From Ganoderma boninense (taxonomy: Eukaryota > Basidiomycota > Agaricomycetes > Polyporales > Polyporaceae): a DNA stretch of 64,000 bases. Positions within the stretch are counted from its first letter, which is position 1; each line of letters starts with the position of its first letter. A program made the position numbers and the translations under genes. Location: positions 3,534,001 to 3,598,000 of the forward strand of contig CM035307.1 in the NCBI GenBank assembly GCA_002900995.3, given 5' to 3'. The notes under the pieces were generated by a model. The model did not search any database. It was not told the DNA's origin and saw only the letters and a program-made list of their open reading frames with translations. Positions 58,006 through 64,000 of the stretch are shown piece after piece.

Positions 58006-58560
58006 ATGCAGTTTTCATCCCCTCACCTCGTCGTTTTGCCAGTGCGTTGCGCGCCACGTCATCGCCCAGGCCCCTCGTTGCCACGTCACCACATCGTGCC
58101 CATGGCTCCCAGTATGTCATTCATGCCTCCCTACTCTTTCTGTGCCACCCCCATCCTCTCCAAGCCCCAGTGCTTTGCCCAGTGCTCTGCCAGCAAGAGG
58201 GCGCCCCCACAGGCCTCCCAGGTCGTCCCCCAGCTCTCCCACATGTGCCAACGCAGGGATACGGCTTTTGGGCCCACCTGCTTGTCATCTCAGGCCGTGA
58301 GGCCAGATGACACCCCCCAGCACACTGCTGGGGTGGCCATGGTCGACCTTCGCTGCCCCTCTGCTCTCCAGGTGTCCCCAGACCGCTCCTCCTCGCTCTC
58401 TAGCCCTGCTGCGACCATGTGGAACACAGACATGGGTGCATCAGCACACATGACCCCCCACAGGCACTGGTTTCGCTCCTACTCACCCCACAGCATCCCC
58501 ATCCGCCTCCCACATTGTCTACTCTGCGGGTATGGGCTCTGTGGTGTTCCAGCCGGCTGA
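58006..58560 (+). pseudogene. copia Gag/protease remnant
   Basis: An open frame of 184 codons ends with WNTDMGASAHMTPHRHWF, recognisable as the aspartic protease region of copia elements; the usual D-T/S-G-A-S reads D-M-G-A-S here. The sequence before it has no zinc knuckle or typical Gag helix, and only about 550 bases lie between LTR and protease. Around 58500-58525 the frame changes before IVYSAGMGSVVF, so protease and integrase are no longer in one frame. Confidence 0.7.
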
Positions 58561-59947
58561 GATGGATGGAGTTTTGCCCCCTGCCATCGTCCTGCATGAC
58601 GTCCTCCATGTCCCTGCCCTGGCCAGCAACCTCCTGTCGATTTTCCACCTCACCCGGGAGAAGGGCTACTCTGTCGAGCTCTCTGCGTCGTCTGTGCTGT
58701 TCTACCACCAGGGGCAGCTGTGCTTCAAGGCCCAGGTCAATGAGCACAATGTCGGCTACCTCCTCGGCCACACCCTCTCCCAGTCCAAGTCTGCCATGTC
58801 CGCCTCCACCACCTGCAACGAGGACCCCGCCCTGTGGCACCAGCGCTGCTCCTATGTCAACCTCGACGATCTGCGCTCTGTGGTCAACAAGGAGCTTGTC
58901 AAGGGTCTCACCATCCGCTCCAAGCGTGCCCCCAGCGCCATCTGCGAGCCCTGCCTTGCTGGCAAGCTCAACCGCCACTCCATCCCTCGTTTCGCCTCCA
59001 GACGGTTCATTCGCCTTGCCCTGGTGCACACAGACCTCAAGGGCAAGCTCGCTGTGCCCACACCTGAGGGCTACCTGTACTGGATGGTCTTTGTCGACGA
59101 TGCAACACGTTTCTGGGCCCTGGCCTACCTCAAGCGCAAGAGTGACGCCTTTGCAGCCTTCAAGGCGTACAAGGCATATGCTGAGAACTGCCTGGGCCTG
59201 CACATCAAAGCCACATGGGATGACAAGGGCGGCGAGTACATGGGCCAGGAATTCATCGACTTCTGCACTGAGCACGGCATCCACAGGCAGCACACAGAGC
59301 CAGACGAGCCCCACCAGAATGGCGTAGCAGAGCGAGCAAACAGGACGACGTCTGAGGGCGCCACTGCCCTGCTTGCCCAGTCCAAGCTGCCTCCTTCGTT
59401 CTGGTGCCACGCCGTCTCCACCTTTGTCCACACGCGCAACTGCATGCCCACCTCTGCGCTTGACGGCGGCATCCCCTACACGGCCTGGAAGGGCGACGGG
59501 CGCAAGCCTGATGTGTCCTACTTCCGTGTTTTTGGCTGCCTGGCCTATGTGCTCATCCGCAAGAAGGACCGCAAGGCGCTGCAGCCCCACACGCGCAAGT
59601 GCATCTTCATTGGCTACCCGGATGGCACCAAGGCCTGGCGGTTCTGGGACCCTGCAGCAAAGAAGGTGATCGTCTCTTCGCATGCAGTGTTTGACGAGCA
59701 GTGCTTCCCTGGCAACTCGCCCTTCATCAATGTCTTTGGCCTGCCCCTCGACGAAGTGGACATCCCTGGAGACTCTGACGATGCAGCACCACCAGACGAC
59801 GGTGTGCCAGGAGTGCCAGAGCTGTATGATCAGGGGAGAGATGATGACTATGATGATCCTGCACCTCCTGTGCCTCCAGCTCCTCCTGCGCCTCCTGCAC
59901 CTCCTGCGCCTCTTGCACCACAGCCTGCGCCTCCACCACCTCACTAG
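58532..59947 (+). CDS. copia GAG-pre-integrase and integrase
   Basis: A 471-residue frame starting in the protease C-terminal part (GSVVFQPAEMDGVLPPAIVL). It then shows the GAG-pre-integrase zinc-binding block (LWHQRCSYVNL...CEPCLAGK) and the integrase core with its D-D-E: HTDLKG, WDDKGGEYMGQEF and HQNGVAERANRT. The C-terminal copia integrase motif FRVFGCLAYV and FIGYPDGTKAWRF follow. It ends at a TAG (59945-59947) after a Pro-rich linker; the same frame stays open beyond it into the reverse transcriptase. Confidence 0.93.
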   Translation: MGSVVFQPAEMDGVLPPAIVLHDVLHVPALASNLLSIFHLTREKGYSVELSASSVLFYHQGQLCFKAQVNEHNVGYLLGHTLSQSKSAMSASTTCNEDPALWHQRCSYVNLDDLRSVVNKELVKGLTIRSKRAPSAICEPCLAGKLNRHSIPRFASRRFIRLALVHTDLKGKLAVPTPEGYLYWMVFVDDATRFWALAYLKRKSDAFAAFKAYKAYAENCLGLHIKATWDDKGGEYMGQEFIDFCTEHGIHRQHTEPDEPHQNGVAERANRTTSEGATALLAQSKLPPSFWCHAVSTFVHTRNCMPTSALDGGIPYTAWKGDGRKPDVSYFRVFGCLAYVLIRKKDRKALQPHTRKCIFIGYPDGTKAWRFWDPAAKKVIVSSHAVFDEQCFPGNSPFINVFGLPLDEVDIPGDSDDAAPPDDGVPGVPELYDQGRDDDYDDPAPPVPPAPPAPPAPPAPLAPQPAPPPPH

Positions 59948-62200
59948 CCATCTCCAGCTCGATCGCCTTCACCACCAGACTCTCCACCACCTGCACAGCA
60001 CGCGGCACAATGTCCAGCACAACCTGCGCAACTCCCTGCTCGCTCACCATCACCCCCGGCTCGCTCACCAACGCCTCCACCTGCTCGGCCACCTCCTGCA
60101 CCAGTCGCTTGCCCCGTTGCACCATCTGCGCACCAGCAAGCACAAAACCCAGGTTTCAGGCCCTATCCAGCTCTCACTCGCAAGCAGCTCCCCTCGCGTG
60201 CCTCTCGCCCTCAAGGCTCCCTCAACGAGCGTGCCCTTGAACGCCAGAACCTCGTTCCTCAGTGTCTTCGCATTCGCTCTGTGTCCCCTGCTCCTGCTCC
60301 TGCTCCTGCTCTGTCTCCACAGCCTGAACGCTCCCCATCGCCCGATCCACTCATTGAGGCTCCAGTCGATGCACCAGCTGCTCCTGGCCTTAATCGAGCA
60401 TTCCCCAACCGTCCACGCTCTCCCCCACCGAGTCCTACGTCCTCAGACGACGAGCTGGACCTCATAGGTCGAGGGGACAGCAGCGACGAGGATGCACTCC
60501 ATGCGATGCTGGCAGGCCTCGATGATGTCTACTCTGACCCCCTTGTCGACTACCTGTCCTACGATGATGCCCTGGACGTCGCATTCGAGTCAGTGGTTGA
60601 GCAGGCGTCAAAGGCAAGCCAGGAGCACTTTGGGGAGCCCACCTCGATGTCCGAGGTCATGGCACTCGAGCCGGAGGAGCGCAACAAGTGGCTCAAGGCA
60701 GCACAGGAAGAGCTGCAGTCCCTCGTTGAGAACGGCACCTTTGAGCTTGTCCTCCTGCCCCCAGGTCGCAAGGCCATTGGCTCCCGCTGGGTATTCCGGG
60801 TCAAGCACAATGCAGATGGCTCTATTGAACGCTACAAGGGCAGACTGGTGGCCAAGGGCTTCTCACAGTGCCCTGGCTTCGAGTACAATGAGACCTTCGC
60901 TCCTACGCCCAAGTGGGCCTCCATCCGCGCCATCCTCGCCATTGCAGCCCTTGAGGACCTCGAGCTCGAGTCGGTCGACATCTCCTCTGCCTACCTCAAC
61001 GGTGAGCTCAAGGAGGAGGTCTACATGCGCCAGCCAGACGGGTTTGAGGAGAAGACTCCGCAGTGGGTGTGGCGCCTGCGCAAGGCCCTCTATGGCCTCA
61101 AGCATGCTGGCCGCTGCTGGCACGAGAAGCTGGACGAGGTGCTCAGCAAGCTGGGCTTTGAACGCCTCACCTGTGAGCACAGTGTCTGGGTGTACCTGCA
61201 CGACGGTGTGCGCCTCATTATCCCTGTATTCATTGACGACATCACCATTGCAGGCAAGGACAAGGCGGCCATCCAGCGAGTCAAAGACGACTTGCGCAAG
61301 CACTTCAAGCTGCGTGATCTGGGCCCCACGTCGTGGCTCCTGGGTGTGCAGATTGAGCGCGACCGCTTGCAGCGTTCCCTGTCCATCTCGCAGCGCCAGT
61401 ACTCCCTGGACATCCTCGAGCGATACGGCTTCTCCAACTGCGACCCAGTCAGCACTCCCATGGACCCTGGCCTCCGCCTCAGCGCAGACATGGCCCCCAC
61501 ATCACCAGCAGACATCTGTGCGATGCAGGACATCCCCTACAGCCAAGCAGTTGGCTCTTTGTTTTATCTTGCAGTGGCCACTCGCCCAAACATCGCTCAC
61601 ACTGTGGGCAACCTCGCATGCTTCTCGCAGCACCCTGGCATGGCACACTGGAAGGCAGTCAAGCACCTCTTCCACTACATCAAGGGCACCCTCGACTACA
61701 AGCTCACCTATGCTCTCTCACCAGAGTCAGAGCTGTTCACCTCCTACACTGACGCAGACCACGCTGGCTGCCCTGACACTGGTCGCTCCACCTCTGGCTA
61801 TGTGATCAAGATGGGCACTGGGGCCATCTCCTGGTCGAGTTGTCTTCAGTCCCTCGTCGCTCTGTCCACCACAGAGGCCGAGTTCATCGCTGCAGTCTCG
61901 TGTGGGCAGGAGATGCTCTGGCTGTGCAATCTGCTCACTGAGTTTGGCTACAGCCTCTCCTCTGCCTCCCGTATGTGCATCGACAACCTCTCTGCTCTCT
62001 CTGTGGCGAAGAACCCAGAGCACCATGGGCGGATGAAGCACCTTGACCTGCGCTTCTACTGGCTGCAGGATGAGGTGGCCAAGGGGCGCATTGAGGTAGT
62101 GCACCTGCGCACGTCGCACATGCCTGCTGACATCCTGACCAAGTCGCTGCCCAAGCCCAAAGTGCTTGAGATGGCGAAGATGCTTGGATTGGGGACTTGA
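59948..62200 (+). CDS. copia reverse transcriptase and RNase H
   Basis: This frame is the direct continuation of the integrase frame after the TAG; the first ATG downstream is not needed for the domain. A Pro/Ser-rich linker leads to the RVT_2 domain: NGTFELVLLPPGRKAIGSRW, RYKGRLVAKGFSQ, ESVDISSAYLNGELKEEVYM, YGLKHAGRCWHEKL and the catalytic FIDD (about 61229-61240; YVDD in most relatives). RNase H follows with TDADHAGCPDTGRSTSGY and LSTTEAEFIAA. The last residues lie 15 bases before the 3' LTR. No further stops. Confidence 0.93.
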   Translation, partial: PSPARSPSPPDSPPPAQHAAQCPAQPAQLPARSPSPPARSPTPPPARPPPAPVACPVAPSAHQQAQNPGFRPYPALTRKQLPSRASRPQGSLNERALERQNLVPQCLRIRSVSPAPAPAPALSPQPERSPSPDPLIEAPVDAPAAPGLNRAFPNRPRSPPPSPTSSDDELDLIGRGDSSDEDALHAMLAGLDDVYSDPLVDYLSYDDALDVAFESVVEQASKASQEHFGEPTSMSEVMALEPEERNKWLKAAQEELQSLVENGTFELVLLPPGRKAIGSRWVFRVKHNADGSIERYKGRLVAKGFSQCPGFEYNETFAPTPKWASIRAILAIAALEDLELESVDISSAYLNGELKEEVYMRQPDGFEEKTPQWVWRLRKALYGLKHAGRCWHEKLDEVLSKLGFERLTCEHSVWVYLHDGVRLIIPVFIDDITIAGKDKAAIQRVKDDLRKHFKLRDLGPTSWLLGVQIERDRLQRSLSISQRQYSLDILERYGFSNCDPVSTPMDPGLRLSADMAPTSPADICAMQDIPYSQAVGSLFYLAVATRPNIAHTVGNLACFSQHPGMAHWKAVKHLFHYIKGTLDYKLTYALSPESELFTSYTDADHAGCPDTGRSTSGYVIKMGTGAISWSSCLQSLVALSTTEAEFIAAVSCGQEMLWLCNLLTEFGYSLSSASRMCIDNLSALSVAKNPEHHGRMKHLDLRFYWLQDEVAKGRIEVVHLRTSHMPADILTKSLPKPKVLEMAKMLGLGT

Positions 62201-62206
62201 GCGATC

Positions 62207-62215
62207 AGGGGAGAG
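62207..62215 (+). promoter_or_regulatory. polypurine tract
   Basis: AGGGGAGAG ends exactly at the first base of the 3' LTR, the position expected for plus-strand priming. Confidence 0.8.
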
Positions 62216-62641
62216 TGTTGAAGTCGGTGCTGTAGCGCCCGCAGTTTTGATCGCACCAAGTCCGCGATCGCACCGTACGTACATTGCATTGTCCCCTACC
62301 CGGGGTATTTTTCGTTTTGTTAGAGTAGCACATCCCATAGAGATACAACATCGTCTTCATTAGAGACTCCAACTAGCTTAGATCTGCATCCTGCTCTACT
62401 TTACACTGTACAGTCCGCAATTCTCGCTCCCTGGGCGCCATAACGGCGCCAGTAGCACAGCGTTACATACTCTACCTAGCACGTGCTCCATGAGCTGTAT
62501 CGACGCCTCTGTCAGGCTCTGTGTCCTTAGACTTTACAGAGCTTGACACAGGTAAGTAGCATATCTTAGTTTCTAGCAATATAGACTTTACAGAGCTTGA
62601 CACAGGCCATTGTGACGTCCTGAGGGCCACTGCAGCTAACA
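62216..62641 (+). repeat. 3' LTR of the copia element
   Basis: 426 bp, same ends as the 5' LTR. Differences by eye: two in the run after ACCAAGTCC and two in the segment TTTCTAGCAA (TTTCCTGCAA in the 5' LTR). Confidence 0.93.
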
Positions 62642-64000
62642 ACATGAGGGTGGTGAGGGATGAAGAAGTGGGGCTCCACCTTTGAACATGTTGTACACAC
62701 AGCTGTAGAAGAACATTGCATCAGAAACAGGTCACCTGTCAGTTCTAAGTCCCAGCATGACTAGAAGATCATGGCCAACCAGTTTTCAGCCCTGATGGCT
62801 TCTACCCATTGTTGGGTAGCTTCCTCTTCCTCAGGGAGTAAGAGGTCTGACATGTGATCTATGCCAAATGCAGCTGCTAAATCCTTTCTCTGTGGTTCTC
62901 ATAATGGAGGGTTGAGCACCATATCCAAGGTAGTGTAGAGCCATACTACCACCTTCGATAGGGAATAGAATTAGGGAATAATACAGTATATGCCCTAGAG
63001 AATTGACTGCACTTGACATCCTCCAGAATGTCATTGATGCTGTGTTGCAGTAGAGCTCCTCCTGAGGAGAGCTGTATGTTTCTAATTGGAGAGGAGTAAT
63101 CCTGTTGCATCAAGACAATATTATCATCAAGAGCATCATCTATTTTTAGATAAGTCCACAGATTCCATTTGTCATACTCCACGCTATAGGTTTTGCGGGT
63201 GCAGAGATACAGGTGCTAAACAAATGTTGCAATTCTAAGATAGACAGGAGCCCGGAGCACAATATTTAAGGTCTTACCACTAAATAGGGGTGTCAAAAAT
63301 TAATCCTCTACCTTGCTCCACTGGTAGACTTTAGAGTGGTAGATGAGCACATCACAGGTGAGTGCATCTTGCTGTCAAGCTTCTCACTGTTTCTTTGCAG
63401 CAAAAGATTTATTTATGTAGCACACCTTGGCATTTCACTCTCTACAAATGAAAAAGCTGACACGGGATTTACCTGCCAGCTGATGTGGTCCTGCGGGAGG
63501 TTGATCATTGCTAGGACGAGGTGGGGGGTTGGCCCTGGTAGAAGAGGGTGAATACATTGTTGTAGGGTCACATTTTTGATGCTTGTGTCCCATTGTCTTA
63601 AAATGGTGTGAGAAAGCATAGAAAGGTGTAGCAGTCAGGGATGCCTGTAATTGACTTTGGGTTTGCCCAGTGTATGAATATAAGAAGATTGGCACAAATT
63701 AGATAAGAGATGATGCACATAATTTCTGCAGGAGTCCCTTGTAGGTAGCAAAATGCTCTGACACAGAGACTTGGCAAGAGATCTGTGATGACAGACTGTT
63801 AAAAAAGGTCTATCTACATTGATGGGACTTTGCCCACTGTGAGTGCAGGAATCTAGCACAGTAACCTGTCTACATTGTCAAATGTACCAGCTTTGACATT
63901 GTGTTTAGGGTCTTGTACTGTTGCCAGAAGCCACAGTGAGAGAGTGAGAGAGCAATGTGCAGTTAGGAGCATAAAGGCATCACAGGAGCACAAGATTGAC
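62642..64000. other. AT-rich flank with minus-strand transposon relic
   Basis: About 1.36 kb. On the minus strand, open stretches with ordinary protein composition occur, such as LKIDDALDDNIVLMQQDYSS with IRNIQLSSGGALLQHSINDI (63182 leftwards) and FGIDHMSDLLLPEEEEATQQ (about 62870 leftwards), but in different frames with stops. They appear to be parts of the decayed element that received the copia insertion. The family was not identified. No RNA gene was recognised. Confidence 0.45.

Larger units (their letters stand above)
57428..62641 (+). mobile_element. Ty1/copia-type LTR retrotransposon, nearly full length but defective
   Basis: A 5.2-kb element with 426-bp LTRs, a 5-bp target duplication (ACATG), a primer site, and a polypurine tract. 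Its protein domain order is protease remnant, GAG-pre-integrase, integrase, reverse transcriptase, RNase H, as in Ty1/copia. Defects are a frame break between protease and integrase, a single in-frame TAG between integrase and reverse transcriptase, and a leader too short to encode a normal Gag. It sits inside an older decayed element whose minus-strand sequence continues across the insertion. Confidence 0.95.

Noticed and set aside
58400..59944. 514-codon open frame on the minus strand opposite copia integrase
   Set aside because: It is a GC-bias shadow: the plus strand encodes clear integrase motifs, and the antisense product is low complexity with no domain.
1..64000. tRNA, rRNA and CRISPR arrays
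   Set aside because: No cloverleaf with A and B boxes, no rRNA sequence and no regular repeat-spacer arrays were recognised by reading.

Overview
The window comes from a filamentous basidiomycete, most likely an Agaricomycete of polypore type. Genes are compact and GC-rich, almost all split by 47-70 nt GT-AG introns, packed with 0.2-0.6 kb between them. Protein features such as fungal coilin, a PMT2-type mannosyltransferase, a Tea4/Bud14-type SH3 protein and a single-exon TSR2 agree. Species was not determined. Splice sites were read by eye; nearly all exon chains close to a whole number of codons, which is the main check on the models.

Layout: 1-4.7 kb, secreted serine carboxypeptidase, a small conserved protein and an APH-like kinase. 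4.7-6.4 kb, gene-poor GC-rich block with tandem repeats and hairpins. 6.4-13.2 kb, SEC63, coilin and a serine-rich unknown protein. 14.3-24.6 kb, MED10, RIC8, a phosphoglycerate-mutase-like protein, a COQ8/ADCK kinase and a cation/H+ antiporter. 24.9-37.2 kb, MED14, a Tea4-like SH3/RA protein and GRC3. 37.4-49.3 kb, NSE3, TSR2, mitochondrial malate dehydrogenase, cyclin C, PMT2 and CCT2. 49.4-64 kb, an AT-rich transposon zone with three solo LTRs (one nested in another), two terminal-inverted-repeat elements and a nearly full-length Ty1/copia element (57428-62641) with matching 5-bp target duplications, sitting inside an older decayed element.

The genes are mostly housekeeping and not one pathway, but three encode Mediator parts (MED10, MED14, cyclin C), and several serve RNP or ribosome biogenesis (coilin, GRC3, TSR2) and secretion (SEC63, PMT2). 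Many are arranged as divergent pairs sharing 0.2-0.3 kb promoters (SEC63/coilin, PGM-like/COQ8, antiporter/MED14, GRC3/NSE3, MDH/cyclin C, PMT2/CCT2).

A recurrent oddity is single-base frame breaks inside otherwise well conserved exons of six genes (MED10, MED14, Tea4-like, GRC3, MDH, CCT2), while the others read through cleanly. Unpolished assembly indels are the simplest explanation. No clearly novel multi-gene system was seen; the most interesting items are the copia element lacking a normal Gag, the nested solo LTRs, the TIR elements, three microexons (6, 19 and 20 nt) and a 527-nt GC-AG intron in NSE3.
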